This document shows, in pieces, positions 26,156 to 35,154 of a stretch of 64,000 nt of DNA. Made by a program: the position numbers and the translations under genes. Each line of letters begins with the position of its first letter. Position 1 is the stretch's first letter. Under the pieces are notes generated by a model. The model saw nothing but the letters and a program-made list of their open reading frames with translations, was not told where the DNA came from and ran no database searches. The DNA is from Azospirillum formosense (GTDB lineage: Bacteria > Pseudomonadota > Alphaproteobacteria > Azospirillales > Azospirillaceae). The DNA is taken from assembly GCF_040500525.1 (NCBI RefSeq), contig NZ_CP159402.1, forward strand, positions 1,921,501 through 1,985,500, in the 5' to 3' direction.

Positions 26156-26517
26156 TAAAGGTCGGTCGGGGCGTTCGGCACCGGCGGTTCGGACCTCGGC
26201 GGCGCCGGCTCGGCCGGTGATGGGTTGGGGGGTGCCGGACGGGAACGGTCGAGCCGCCGGATGACGATGTCGCCCTCCGGCGTGACTTCGGGGGGAGCGA
26301 ACATCGGCACCTGCCGCACCCACCCCTCCAGCGCCTTCATCAGCAGTTCGACCCCCTGCCGGGCCTGCTCGCCCGGCGTGCTGGGCGCGCCGGGAGCCGG
26401 TGGGGCGGCGCCGGGCGGGGGCGGCGTGTCGGCGGCGCCTGCCGGCACCGTCCACAGGGCACCGGCAAGAAACAGAGGCGCCATGAGACTTACGGGGATG
26501 GGGCGGCGCGCGGTCAT
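26155..26517 (-). CDS. Small secreted proline-rich protein
   Basis: A 120-residue protein with a signal peptide (hydrophobic SLMAPLFLAGALWTVPAGAA), a Pro-rich section, a helical part EQARQGVELLMKALEGWVRQVP, a conserved-looking EVTPEGDIVIRRL block and a Pro-rich tail. Similar short proteins with an EI-x-GDI-I-RR motif occur in alphaproteobacteria; role unknown. The stop codon TAA lies within the TA flank of the candidate MITE, so the natural 3' end may have been altered. Confidence 0.6.
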   Translation of the reverse strand: MTARRPIPVSLMAPLFLAGALWTVPAGAADTPPPPGAAPPAPGAPSTPGEQARQGVELLMKALEGWVRQVPMFAPPEVTPEGDIVIRRLDRSRPAPPNPSPAEPAPPRSEPPVPNAPTDL

Positions 26518-26648
26518 GGGTTCGTCACTCCCGGTTGGTGAACACGGCCGGTGTGATGGCCTACCCTGACAAACGTTCGCGCCGCCCATTCCATCGCACG
26601 CTTTTTTTCAGCGCGCGGCCAATCGGCACCCCGTGCCGTAACTCCCCG

Positions 26649-29087
26649 TCAGAACTCCTTCCAATCGTCCTCGTCGGCGGAGGCGCGCTGCAGGGTCGCC
26701 GAGGCTCCCTTGCCCGCCGCCACTGGACGAGCCGGGGCCGCCACCTTGCGTGCCGCGGCCTTGGCCGGCGCCGGCTTGGTCGGAGCGATGCTGCGGCGCA
26801 GGGACTGGGCACCTCCGCCGTGAGGAACGGCGGATCCCGCCGCGAAAGCCGCGGCGTCCAGCTTGAAGAAGCTGACCAGGGAGCGCAGGTCCGTCGCCTG
26901 GTTGGCGAGCGATTGCGCCGCGGCGGTGGTTTCCTCGACGAGCGCGGCGTTCTTCTGGGTCATCTCGTCCATCTGCGAGACGGTGGCGTTGATCTCGTCG
27001 AGCGCCGCCGCCTGCTCCGAGGAGGCCGAGGCCATCTCGGCGATCAGCCCGGCGACCTGCTGGACGCCCGACACGATGCCCTCCAGCGCGTCGCCGGCCT
27101 TCTTGACCAGCTCCACCCCGTCCTTCACCTGGCTGTCGCTGTCGAGGATCAGCCCCTTGATCTCCTTGGACGCCTGGGCGGAGCGCTGGGCGAGGTTGCG
27201 CACCTCCTGCGCCACCACGGCGAAGCCGCGCCCGGCGTCGCCGGCCCGCGCCGCCTCCACCGCCGCGTTCAGCGCCAGCAGGTTGGTCTGGAAGGCGATC
27301 TCGTCGATCACCCCGATGATGTCGGTGATCTTGCGGCTCGACGCCTCGATGCGCTTCATCGCGTCGATGGCCGAGTCCGCCACCGTGCCGCCGGATTCCG
27401 CGGCGGTGCGGGCGTCGGCGGCCATGCCGTTGGCGCGCTGGGCGTTGTCGGCGTTGGAGCGCACGGTCGCCCCCAGCTCCTCCATGCTCGCCGCCGTCTC
27501 CTCCAGGGAGGACGCCTGCTGCTCCGTCCGCTCCGCGAGGTCGCTCGACCCCAGCGAGACCTCGGAGGCCGCGCCGGAAATCGCGTCGGTGGCGCGCAGG
27601 ATCTGGCCGACGATCTCGCCGAGCTTGGCGGATGTGGCGTTGACGTCGGTCTTCAGCGTCTGGAACGCGCCTTGATAGTCGCGCTCGACGCGCTTGTTGA
27701 GGTCGCCCTGGGCGAGCGCGCTGAGCACCGCACCGAGGTCGGCGATGACCGCCTCGACCGTGTCGGTCAGCCGGTTGATGCCTTCCGACATGGTCCGGTA
27801 GAAGCCGTCCTTGCCGGCCAGCTCCAGGCGGCGCGACAGGTCGCCCTTGGACACGCCGTCGATCAGCGCGGCGATCTCCTCGCCGATGGCCTTCTCGCGG
27901 GCGCGCTGCGCCTCGTCGGCGCGGCGCTCGGCCTCCAGGCGCTCGCGCTCGGCCTCGTCCATCGCCTTCTTCTGGATGGCGTTGTCCTTGAACACCTGCA
28001 CCGCCTGGGCCATCCGCCCGATCTCGTCGCGGTTGGCCAGCGCCGGGATGGTCACCGTCAGGTCGCCGCCGGCGAGGTTGGTCATCGTCTCGGTCATCGA
28101 CACGACCGGCTTCACGATGGACCGCGCCACCGCCCAGGCCAGCAGCAGGCCGAACAGGAAGGCGCCGGCCGCGATCGTCATGTTGGCCGACAGGGTGCGG
28201 TCCATGCTGCCGGTGGTTTCGGCCAGGACGCCGTCGCGGTCCTTGCCCTCGATCGCGACGGTGCGGTCGGAGAGGTCGGCGAACTCGACGCCGCGGGCGC
28301 CCATGACGTCGATCAGCCGGGTGTTCTCCAGCACGACGGCGGCGGTTTCGCGGAACAGCGAGACGTAGCGGTCGGAGAGCTGGTCGGCGGCCAGCGCCGC
28401 GGCCCGGCGCGCCGGGTTGCTCAGCCGCTCGGTCGCCCGGCGGATGGCCTCGCCGAAGGCGTCGTCGCGGGCCGACACCTCCGCGATGATCGACTCGTTC
28501 GGGCTGGTGAAGAAGCGCGACGCGGCCAGCCGCGCCATCAGCAGCTGCTCCTGCGCGAGGGCGGCGTTGGCCGCCGCCTCGTGCTCGCCGTCGGCGATCA
28601 AGGTGGAGACGAGCTGCGACACGGTCTCCCGCGCCTTCTCGCCCGCCGGGACGAGCTGCTCGGCGTAGAGGCGGTCGCGGCGGACACGAAGCTCCGCCAG
28701 CGTGTTGAAGTCGGCGACGTAATTGGCGAAGACCTGGTTCATCCGTTCCAGCAGGGCGCGGCGCTCTCCGGTCGTGCCGTCGAGCGCGCTGCGCAGGTCC
28801 TTGACGAGGGTCGCCTGGACGGCGCGCACCTGATCGGCCACCTTCGGGTCGCCGAACGTGTTGAAGCTCAGGGCGAGGCGGCGCATCTGGGCGACCTGCG
28901 CGTCGATGGAGCTGACCTGGATCGAGTGGTTGCTCACCGCCGCGTAGGACTCGAAGCCGTCCCGCGCCACGCCGAGACCCCGCACGCCGATGGCGACCAC
29001 CACCGCGAGCAGCAGCAACACCACAAGGAAACCAAAGTAAATGCGGGTCCCGACCTTGAAGCGCCCCGCCAGACTGCTTGTCTGCAT
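26649..29087 (-). CDS. Transmembrane methyl-accepting chemotaxis protein with multiple HAMP units
   Basis: An 812-residue chemoreceptor. Membrane segments at about residues 15-38 and 300-322 enclose a helical periplasmic sensor of about 260 residues. The first HAMP ([23 protein letters not shown]) is followed by a charged helix and two more HAMP-like units ([12 protein letters not shown] and [18 protein letters not shown]), then the signalling hairpin ([19 protein letters not shown]). The tail ends DDWKEF, fitting the xWxxF tether for CheR/CheB. No che genes are adjacent. The ATG at 29087 is preferred. Confidence 0.93.
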   Translation of the reverse strand: MQTSSLAGRFKVGTRIYFGFLVVLLLLAVVVAIGVRGLGVARDGFESYAAVSNHSIQVSSIDAQVAQMRRLALSFNTFGDPKVADQVRAVQATLVKDLRSALDGTTGERRALLERMNQVFANYVADFNTLAELRVRRDRLYAEQLVPAGEKARETVSQLVSTLIADGEHEAAANAALAQEQLLMARLAASRFFTSPNESIIAEVSARDDAFGEAIRRATERLSNPARRAAALAADQLSDRYVSLFRETAAVVLENTRLIDVMGARGVEFADLSDRTVAIEGKDRDGVLAETTGSMDRTLSANMTIAAGAFLFGLLLAWAVARSIVKPVVSMTETMTNLAGGDLTVTIPALANRDEIGRMAQAVQVFKDNAIQKKAMDEAERERLEAERRADEAQRAREKAIGEEIAALIDGVSKGDLSRRLELAGKDGFYRTMSEGINRLTDTVEAVIADLGAVLSALAQGDLNKRVERDYQGAFQTLKTDVNATSAKLGEIVGQILRATDAISGAASEVSLGSSDLAERTEQQASSLEETAASMEELGATVRSNADNAQRANGMAADARTAAESGGTVADSAIDAMKRIEASSRKITDIIGVIDEIAFQTNLLALNAAVEAARAGDAGRGFAVVAQEVRNLAQRSAQASKEIKGLILDSDSQVKDGVELVKKAGDALEGIVSGVQQVAGLIAEMASASSEQAAALDEINATVSQMDEMTQKNAALVEETTAAAQSLANQATDLRSLVSFFKLDAAAFAAGSAVPHGGGAQSLRRSIAPTKPAPAKAAARKVAAPARPVAAGKGASATLQRASADEDDWKEF

Positions 29088-29572
29088 CGACCTGATCCTT
29101 TGATTGCGACCCGGCAGCACCGGCGAGCGTTGCCGCCCATGGCCGCCGTCCGTCCGTGCCGGCCCGATGCTTCGGACGCGGCGCAGACCGTGGCGCGAAC
29201 TCTATCCCCTCCGACCTATCCGAATTTGATTATCAAAATGTTTCCACACCATGCCGATCGGTCGAAATCTCCTTAATTTGAAACATTATCCCCCTCGGGA
29301 TGCTTTTGGGGTTCAATCGTTTCCATTTGACCGCGGCGCGGACGAGCGCAACCGCCACGCGCGACCCGGTCGAGGCGCCGCAATCAGTGCCTTCAACAGA
29401 CCGGGCCGCAAGGGAGCGGGAGAGTCCACACGCCTTCATATCTGCACAAATCATAACCATCGCGCAGTAATTTCAGAGATTCCGCTTGCGCGTCGAAAAG
29501 GCCTGTGTGAACAATCCTGTCGACATTCTCAAATCCTACATATTTATTCGCAAGCATTGGAGTTCCGGGTCC
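29088..29572. other. 485-base AT-richer divergent intergenic region
   Basis: It separates the chemoreceptor (minus) from the XRE regulator (plus). It is AT-richer than surrounding DNA and has a perfect palindrome TTTGAT-T-ATCAAA at 29225-29237. No convincing gene; short frames in it lack ribosome sites. It must hold the promoters of both flanking genes, but I cannot place them with confidence. Confidence 0.5.
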
Positions 29573-30292
29573 ATGAGCGAACCTGCGGTGCGCAAAAGGG
29601 GGCGGCGCGGATCGCCCGAATCCTGGTCGGTCGATGCACATGTCGGACAGCGCGTGCGCATGCGCCGGACCATGCTGGGCATGAGCCAAGAAAAATTGGG
29701 CGAGGCCATTGGCCTGACGTTTCAACAGGTCCAGAAATACGAGCGCGGATCCAACCGCATTTCGGCCGGTACGTTGTATCGCCTCGGGCTGGTACTTGAC
29801 GTTCCGGTCAGCTTCTTCTTCGATTGCTACGACGATACGCAGGGGCCCGCCGGGCAATCGGCCACGGCGGACGAGTCCCGGATCAGCGACAGCTCGATCA
29901 GCCGCCGCGAAGCGCGGATGCTCCGGCTGTGGCGGGCCGCCCCGGACAGCGTGGGCGACGAACTCCTCTCGCTTTTGGGCTCCCTGTCGCCCCATCTGCG
30001 CGACGCGCGGGACGACGAGGATGGCCGGCCGGCGCCCGCCGCATCACCGGACGCCCCGCTGCGGCAACGCGTCGCGGCCGAGGGGATCGCGCTGACGGTC
30101 CCGTCATCCGCGAAGGCCGGCCCCGCGGTGCCCGCCGGCAAATTGGCCCTGAAGGTCGCGGCCGCTCCCCGCATCAAAGCCGATGCGGCACCGGGCGGAA
30201 AGCGGCGGCGTCACGGGGCGGTTTGGGATCCGGCGGACATCTACCGCGCCGGAAAGACGCCCATCGGCAAGGCGAGCAAGGCGCCCACCTGA
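29573..30292 (+). CDS. XRE-family HTH transcriptional regulator
   Basis: A 239-residue DNA-binding protein. Residues about 22-78 are a Cro/C1-type helix-turn-helix: VGQRVRMRRTMLGMSQEKLG, AIGLTFQQVQKYERGSNRIS, AGTLYRLGLVLDVPVSFFF. This is the SinR-like type abundant in alphaproteobacteria. The rest is low complexity, Ala/Pro-rich and basic at the end, with no sensor domain visible. The start at 29573 has GGAG upstream; an in-frame ATG at 29486 gives a less typical extension. Confidence 0.88.
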   Translation: MSEPAVRKRGRRGSPESWSVDAHVGQRVRMRRTMLGMSQEKLGEAIGLTFQQVQKYERGSNRISAGTLYRLGLVLDVPVSFFFDCYDDTQGPAGQSATADESRISDSSISRREARMLRLWRAAPDSVGDELLSLLGSLSPHLRDARDDEDGRPAPAASPDAPLRQRVAAEGIALTVPSSAKAGPAVPAGKLALKVAAAPRIKADAAPGGKRRRHGAVWDPADIYRAGKTPIGKASKAPT

Positions 30293-30415
30293 CAGCGGAT
30301 CGCCGGCCCGGCCACGAAACGCTGGCGGGGCGGCGCCGTCGGGCACCGCCCCGCCTCGCGGACAGGATCGGAATGTCGGAGTCGGGAACGCCGAAACGTC
30401 AGAAGCGCTGAAAGG

Positions 30416-31591
30416 TCAGAAGCGCAGGATCGCTGCGGTCGAGGCGCCGGACGGCAGCTCGTCCTTGGTCACCACATGCACCTCGCCACCGCGCAGGAGC
30501 GTCTCGGTGGCCGCTTCCTCGACGAGGTCGATGGCGCCGTCCGTCTCGTGGTGCAGCGGAAAGGCCCGGTGATAGTCCTCCCGGAAATGACCCCAGACCT
30601 TGTCGTTTTCGGCCACCAGAAGAACGCCGACCCGTCCCTCGCGCGCCGCCACCATCACGTCCTCGGCCCGCGTCGTCGTCCGCTCCGCGGTGCTGAGGTC
30701 GCCGTTGAGGGCGTTGAACCGCTCCACCGCCGCCCGCCGCGTCGACTCGAACATCGGCCGGACCACCGCGTAGGCGCGGCGGTGCAGTTCATCGATGTCC
30801 AGCGCGTCGGGGTTGGTCACGACCCCTGGCTCCTGAAGCCCCTGAAGATGGACGTCCTTGCGCAGATGCCCCTGGATCTCCTCGTCGGCGACCAGGACGA
30901 GCGGGCCGCGGAAAGGCTTCAGATGATCCCGCACGCGGCCGGCGACCCGCCCGAGATACTCGATGAGGTGGGCCTTGCGCAGTTCCTCGGGGTCTTCGCC
31001 GAAGTTGTGCGTCTTGACCATGGACACGCCGCCGCGGTCCGTGCGGTCGGCGTGGCGGGCCGGCGGGGCCGAATGCAGGTTGTTCTCGTAATTGGTTTCG
31101 GCATGGATTTCCGCCACGCCCTGCGGCAGCCCGGCGTCCTCCTCCGCAATGCCGTGGCGGGTCGCGCAAAACAGGCGGGCCCGGCCGGCGGTCACCGCCA
31201 GGATCATGAAGGCCCCGTCGTCGGCCAGCAGCGGCAGCAGGGGCCGCAGCGTGAAGCGGGAATTGACGACCACCTCCTCGGGAAGCTCGATGGGCACGCG
31301 GTGGATGGCCGACACGCCCTTGGCCAGGAAAATCGCCAGCCCACGGTCCATGTGGCGCCAGAACTCGTTCTGCTCCAGCAGGTCGGAAGCCGGCTTGAGG
31401 AACGTCTCGGCGTCGGGCCGGCGCAGGCCGTGCTTCTCGCACAGCTGGTCCTGGGCCTTGCCAAGCAGGTTGCGCAGCCGGATCACGTCTTGGCGGATGT
31501 CGCGCCCGGCGATGTGGGTGGGCAGGAAGATGGACACCGCCGGGGCGGCATCGACGGTCAGGAGTCGTTCCAGATCGTGTTTGCAGAACAT
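30416..31591 (-). CDS. baeRF-family protein (bacterial archaeo-eukaryotic release factor-like)
   Basis: A 391-residue protein of the baeRF family 3/7 type, distant relatives of eRF1 and Pelota found by comparative analysis to be linked to ribosome rescue or stress. The opening FCKHDLERLLTVDAAPAVSIFLPTH and RLRNLLGKAQDQL, and later GPLVLVADEEIQGHLRK and RVGVLLVAENDKVWGHF, are characteristic. Soluble. A GGAAC-N16-GGTT element lies 50-75 bases upstream, hinting at stress-sigma control. Biochemical function is not established for this family. Confidence 0.75.
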   Translation of the reverse strand: MFCKHDLERLLTVDAAPAVSIFLPTHIAGRDIRQDVIRLRNLLGKAQDQLCEKHGLRRPDAETFLKPASDLLEQNEFWRHMDRGLAIFLAKGVSAIHRVPIELPEEVVVNSRFTLRPLLPLLADDGAFMILAVTAGRARLFCATRHGIAEEDAGLPQGVAEIHAETNYENNLHSAPPARHADRTDRGGVSMVKTHNFGEDPEELRKAHLIEYLGRVAGRVRDHLKPFRGPLVLVADEEIQGHLRKDVHLQGLQEPGVVTNPDALDIDELHRRAYAVVRPMFESTRRAAVERFNALNGDLSTAERTTTRAEDVMVAAREGRVGVLLVAENDKVWGHFREDYHRAFPLHHETDGAIDLVEEAATETLLRGGEVHVVTKDELPSGASTAAILRF

Positions 31592-31640
31592 CGCCTTCGT
31601 CGCCCTCCGTGTTGCTCGTTCGGGGAATTCCGATTGGAGC

Positions 31641-31665
31641 AACCGGCGCGTCGGGGCATGGTTCC
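31641..31665 (-). promoter_or_regulatory. Putative EcfG-type promoter of the baeRF gene
   Basis: On the minus strand GGAAC is followed after 16 bases by GGTT, close to the general-stress sigma consensus GGAAC-N16/17-CGTT of alphaproteobacteria. Predicted transcription would start about 43 bases before the ATG at 31591. Confidence 0.5.
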
Positions 31666-31808
31666 GGGATGCCTACCGACTGGGCAGGCGCCCGGACCAG
31701 GGCGTACGGCAAGTCCGCCTATGACGCCGGCGGCAAGGGTCCCGGTCCGGGATGACTCGGCCCAGGACAACTCGACGCAGGACAACTCGGCTCAGGACCG
31801 GGCCGACG

Positions 31809-32372
31809 TCACCAGGTGCGGACCGGCCCGGTGTCGATGTGCACGAAGCCGCTGCGCGGGTAGTAGCCGACACCGCCGGCCTCCATGCCGCGGGCGGCGG
31901 TGGCGATGGCGTTCAGCTCGACATCGGGCAGCATCACGTCGATGGCCATGCCGCGGGTGTGGTAGCTTTCCTTCGCCACCCCGCGCGAGCGGCGGCGGGC
32001 CATGGCGTTGGTGCGGCGCGACCGGTAGCCGCAGATGACCCGGAAGGGCTCGTCGCTGTCCAGCGTCTGGTGCAGGCGGGCCAGCACATCGAACAGGCGC
32101 GGGTCGTAGCGGCCGACCTGCTTGGCCCGGTGGTCGCGCAGCAACACGTCCAACTTCTTCAGCGCGTCCGGTCGATAGGACCCATCGGCCCAGTAGACGC
32201 CGCTGAAATGTTCGTTGGTGTTGATGTTGTGCAGGGACAGGCGGCGGACACCGCCGGCCAGGGGAGCCGCAAGGGCCAGTGCGGCGGGCACCAGGGCCGG
32301 AACGGCAAAGGCGGTCAGGGCGGCGGCGGCGAAGGTCAGAAACCCACGGCGGCCGGTCTCGCGCCCATTCAT
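31809..32372 (-). CDS. Tat-exported YcbK/DUF882-type peptidase (M15 fold)
   Basis: A 187-residue protein with a twin-arginine signal (ETGRRGFLTFAAAAL) followed by a DUF882/peptidase M15 domain: RRLSLHNINTNEHFSGVYW, FRVICGYRSRRTNAMAR, SYHTRGMAIDVMLPDVELN and GGVGYYPRSGFVHIDTGPVRTW. The zinc ligands (H in YHTRGMAID, D, and H in FVHID) are conserved. Likely acts on peptidoglycan cross-links in the periplasm. In-frame starts at 32405/32408 lie near an AGGGAG, but the spacing is very short; 32372 gives a normal Tat n-region. Confidence 0.88.
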   Translation of the reverse strand: MNGRETGRRGFLTFAAAALTAFAVPALVPAALALAAPLAGGVRRLSLHNINTNEHFSGVYWADGSYRPDALKKLDVLLRDHRAKQVGRYDPRLFDVLARLHQTLDSDEPFRVICGYRSRRTNAMARRRSRGVAKESYHTRGMAIDVMLPDVELNAIATAARGMEAGGVGYYPRSGFVHIDTGPVRTW

Positions 32373-32725
32373 CGGCGCGGCACGGTCGTCATTCCCCAAA
32401 AGCATCACTCCCTATGCATTTTGGTGATCGGGCCGCGCCGTTCCAGCGCCGGACGGCCCCCTATGGATTGTTCGAATAAGACCAAAATATTGTGGTCATA
32501 GCGAACGACTATTTCCTATAGGCTAGGGCTTGACCGGGATCAACCCGAAAATGGCCCGAATCGGTCACAGATCGGCCTCCGATGCCGGTGCGCGCAGCGG
32601 TTGCCCCCTGGCCGGAGGCCGTACGCCGATTTCCCGACCCCAGGGACGCGCCTCCGCGCCTCGCCGGACGGGAGCGCGCGTACTACATTCGATAGAAAGA
32701 GTCTTCTGCCAGCCGGGGTTCCATC
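32373..32725. other. Divergent intergenic region with a palindromic operator candidate
   Basis: 353 bases between the DUF882 gene (minus) and the L,D-transpeptidase gene (plus). The part at 32455-32525 is AT-rich and carries a near-symmetric motif (see 32471-32505). The rest is GC-rich with no gene that I can support. Confidence 0.5.
32471..32505. promoter_or_regulatory. Nested palindrome, possible operator
   Basis: GACCA (32480-32484) and TGGTC (32493-32497) are inverted around AAATATTG, and the outer arms TTCG (32471-32474) and CGAA (32502-32505) extend the symmetry. It sits between two divergent cell-wall genes, which it might co-regulate. Confidence 0.4.
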
Positions 32726-33952
32726 ATGCACGCATCCCTGACGCCCAACGACCATCGACTCCGGCCCGCCCTGGCCGCGCTGACGCTGGCGCTGTGCGTG
32801 ATCGCCGGCACGGCCGCCACCCCGACCGCCGCCGAGGCGGCCCCCTACCGGGACACGCTGACCGGCTGGGCCGACCGGCTCGACGCCGCCGCGACGGTGC
32901 TGGAGGCCGAGCCGGAGCGCCCCGTCATCCGCATCGGGTCCGGGCCGCTCCTGAAAAAGGGCGGCAGCGGCGAACGGGTCGAACGGCTGACCCAAAGGCT
33001 GGCGGAGCTGGGATTCCTCGACGCGGCTCGGCGCGGCGACCTGTTCGACGAGGAGGTGGACACCGCGGTGCGCGCCTTCCAATTCAGCCAGCGCATGAAG
33101 GTGGACGGGCTGGTCGGCGGCGGCACGCGGGTGGCGCTGGACCGCAGCCCGCAGGAGGCGGCCGCGCAGATGCGGCGCAGCGCGCTGTCCATGCGGGCCT
33201 TCCGCGACACGGCCCCGGACACCGTGATCCTGGTCAACCTGCCCAGCCAGACCACCACGCTGGTCCGCGACGGGGAGGAGGCGCTGAGCATGCGCTCCAT
33301 CGTCGGGCGTCCGTCGCGCGAGACGCCGCTGCTCCAGGACCAGATCACGCATGTGATCGTCAATCCGACCTGGACCGTGCCGCCCACCGTCCTGAAGGAG
33401 GACAAGCTGCCCCTGCTGCGGGCCAAGGGCACGCCGGGCATCGCCAACGCGGTGGTCTATCTGGACGGCGCCCCGGTGGAGCCCGCCGTCGTGGACTGGA
33501 GCAACGTCTCGCCGCGCCGCGTGCGGATCGTCCAGCAACCGGGCGACCACAACGCGCTGGGCCGCTACCGGTTCAACATGACCAACCCGTACAACATCTA
33601 TCTGCACGGCACCAACGAGCCGCGGCTGTTCGACCGCGAGATCCGCACCGTCAGCTCCGGCTGCGTGCGCCTGGAGGACGCGCGCGGCATGGCCGAGGCG
33701 CTTCTGGCGACCGAGCATGTCTCGACGGCGCGGCTCGACCGCATGCTGGACCGGCAGGAGCCGCAATGGATCAAGCTGTCCCAGCCGGTGCCGGTGCGCT
33801 TCGTCTACTGGACCGCCACGGTGGACGACCGCGACGCCGTGCGCCTGCATCCGGACATCTATGACCTGAACGAGGACATGGCTCCAGCCGCGGCGCCGGA
33901 GCCGATCGGCCCCGGCACGGCCAGCCCGATGGCCCCGGCCCAGGGAGCCTGA
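32726..33952 (+). CDS. L,D-transpeptidase with peptidoglycan-binding domain
   Basis: A 408-residue periplasmic enzyme that makes 3-3 peptidoglycan cross-links or anchors proteins to the wall. Signal peptide (residues about 15-38), then a PG_binding_1 unit (VERLTQRLAELGFL and TAVRAFQFSQRMKVDGLVGGGT), then a YkuD domain with ILVNLPSQTTTLVRDGEE, LHGTNEPRLFDREIR and the catalytic TVSSGCVRLED (Cys). The WTVPPTVLKED insert is typical of the YcbB/LdtD-like branch. Ends in an Ala/Pro tail. Confidence 0.93.
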   Translation: MHASLTPNDHRLRPALAALTLALCVIAGTAATPTAAEAAPYRDTLTGWADRLDAAATVLEAEPERPVIRIGSGPLLKKGGSGERVERLTQRLAELGFLDAARRGDLFDEEVDTAVRAFQFSQRMKVDGLVGGGTRVALDRSPQEAAAQMRRSALSMRAFRDTAPDTVILVNLPSQTTTLVRDGEEALSMRSIVGRPSRETPLLQDQITHVIVNPTWTVPPTVLKEDKLPLLRAKGTPGIANAVVYLDGAPVEPAVVDWSNVSPRRVRIVQQPGDHNALGRYRFNMTNPYNIYLHGTNEPRLFDREIRTVSSGCVRLEDARGMAEALLATEHVSTARLDRMLDRQEPQWIKLSQPVPVRFVYWTATVDDRDAVRLHPDIYDLNEDMAPAAAPEPIGPGTASPMAPAQGA

Positions 33953-33975
33953 AGCCCAGAAAAGCCGTCCATGGA

Positions 33976-34009
33976 GAAAGCCCCCCGCCGACCGGCGGGG
34001 GCTTTCTTG
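33976..34009. terminator. Bidirectional terminator between L,D-transpeptidase and HPF genes
   Basis: AGAAAGCCCCC(C)GCC pairs with GGCGGGGGCTTTCT across a short loop with one bulge, followed by T-rich bases on either strand. Suits the convergent genes. Confidence 0.75.
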
Positions 34010-34594
34010 TCAGGTGGCCCGCAATTCGGTGTCGGACCCGGATGCCCGCCACACCTTCGAGGCGGTCGGGCCGGTGTCGCCCGTGGTCTCCACATACTTC
34101 ACCGGGTCGCCGGTCTTGAGCTGGTCCATGTCCACGTTCAGGCAGCTGTTCCGGTGGAAATAGAGCTGCGTCCCGGTGTTGGTGGTGATGAAGCCGTGGT
34201 CCTCGTTCGGGTTGAGCTGCGAGACGCGGCCCGGCTGCTCCGGATCGTGGACCTTCACGTCGCGGCGCATCTTGTCCTTGTACTCCTTCAACTGCCGCTC
34301 CGCGGCTTCGAAGGCGTCGCGGATCGAGGTCCGGGCGTCGGGGTTGGCGTAGCGCTCCTTCGCCTTGTTCGGCTTGCGGCTGACCACGATGTCCTGGCCC
34401 GGCACCATCAGCTCGATGTGGACGTCGAAGACGTTGCCGGTCTTGTGCTGGCGGTGCTGGGCTTCCACGGCGACGCGCATGCCGACCAGCCGGTCGAACA
34501 GCTTTTCCGTCTTCTCCGCCCGTTCGCGGATGTAGGCCTCCAGCTCCGGCTGGGAGTCCATGTTGTGGAAGGCGATTTCCAGGTTCGTGTCCAT
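34010..34594 (-). CDS. Ribosome hibernation-promoting factor (HPF/RaiA) with cold-shock-like C-terminal domain
   Basis: A 194-residue protein. Residues 1-115 are an HPF/RaiA (S30AE) domain: LEIAFHNMDSQPELEAYIRE, VFDVHIELMVPGQDIVVSR, DARTSIRDAFEAAERQLKEY. Residues about 125-190 form a cold-shock/OB-like unit (GRVSQLNPNEDHGFITTNTG, LYFHRNSC). It binds stalled ribosomes in stress and may contact RNA through the tail. The DUF2934 gene ends 53 bases upstream on the same strand, so both are likely driven by the stress-type promoter at 35024. Confidence 0.88.
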   Translation of the reverse strand: MDTNLEIAFHNMDSQPELEAYIRERAEKTEKLFDRLVGMRVAVEAQHRQHKTGNVFDVHIELMVPGQDIVVSRKPNKAKERYANPDARTSIRDAFEAAERQLKEYKDKMRRDVKVHDPEQPGRVSQLNPNEDHGFITTNTGTQLYFHRNSCLNVDMDQLKTGDPVKYVETTGDTGPTASKVWRASGSDTELRAT

Positions 34595-34647
34595 GGGAAG
34601 TCCTCTTCAAGCACGACGTGAGCAAAGCGGCGCGGCACCGACCGCGT

Positions 34648-34941
34648 TCAGGAATCGCGGGCCTGGCCGGGGATGCGGAACTCCTCGCCCTGGTCGGCGA
34701 TGCCCGGCATCTCGCCCTGGTTTTCCATGCTCAGCACCGGTTCCACCGGCTCGGTCCGCTCGGCGGTGTCGTCGGGGCCGCGGGCCGGGTTCGGGCGCAG
34801 GGTGTCCCGGTAATTGTCCTCGATGGCGATTTCCTCGCTGGCCAGCGTCCAATGATCCGCGGCTCGGTCCTCCGGACGGCCCTCGCGCTCCCAGATCTGG
34901 TGAGCGCGCGCTCTGATCCGGCTTTCCAAATCATCCGCCAT
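34648..34941 (-). CDS. DUF2934 small protein
   Basis: A 97-residue protein. The DUF2934 core ESRIRARAHQIWEREGRPEDRAADHW is at residues 5-30; the rest is hydrophilic and probably disordered. DUF2934 proteins are frequent in alphaproteobacterial stress regulons, function unknown. GGAGG precedes the ATG at 34941; the longer frame upstream is not conserved. Confidence 0.88.
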   Translation of the reverse strand: MADDLESRIRARAHQIWEREGRPEDRAADHWTLASEEIAIEDNYRDTLRPNPARGPDDTAERTEPVEPVLSMENQGEMPGIADQGEEFRIPGQARDS

Positions 34942-35023
34942 CCGGGTTGCCTCCTTTCGATTCTCGTTCCGCGCTTCCCGTGCCCTCCCGTGGGAGGGGT
35001 TTTCGGCCGGGGCGCTTCCGGAC

Positions 35024-35049
35024 AACCGCGCCGGAATGCGGAAGGTTCC
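35024..35049 (-). promoter_or_regulatory. Putative EcfG-type promoter of DUF2934-hpf
   Basis: On the minus strand GGAAC, 17 bases, then GGTT; about 83 bases before the DUF2934 ATG. It matches the motif at 31641, 47202 and 63633. A weaker GGAAA-N16-CGTT on the plus strand (35073-35097) could serve the divergent deacetylase. Confidence 0.5.
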
Positions 35050-35154
35050 TCCCCAAGGGAGCGTCGGAACCGGGAAACCATCGGAAAGCACGCCGTTTGA
35101 GTTAATCCCGAAGGGGTGTTATTCGACGATGGCGACGATCCGGAGGACAAACGC

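Noticed and set aside
30416..32038. Long plus-strand frame opposite baeRF and DUF882 genes
   Set aside because: Composition is that of an antisense shadow and it spans two real minus-strand genes.
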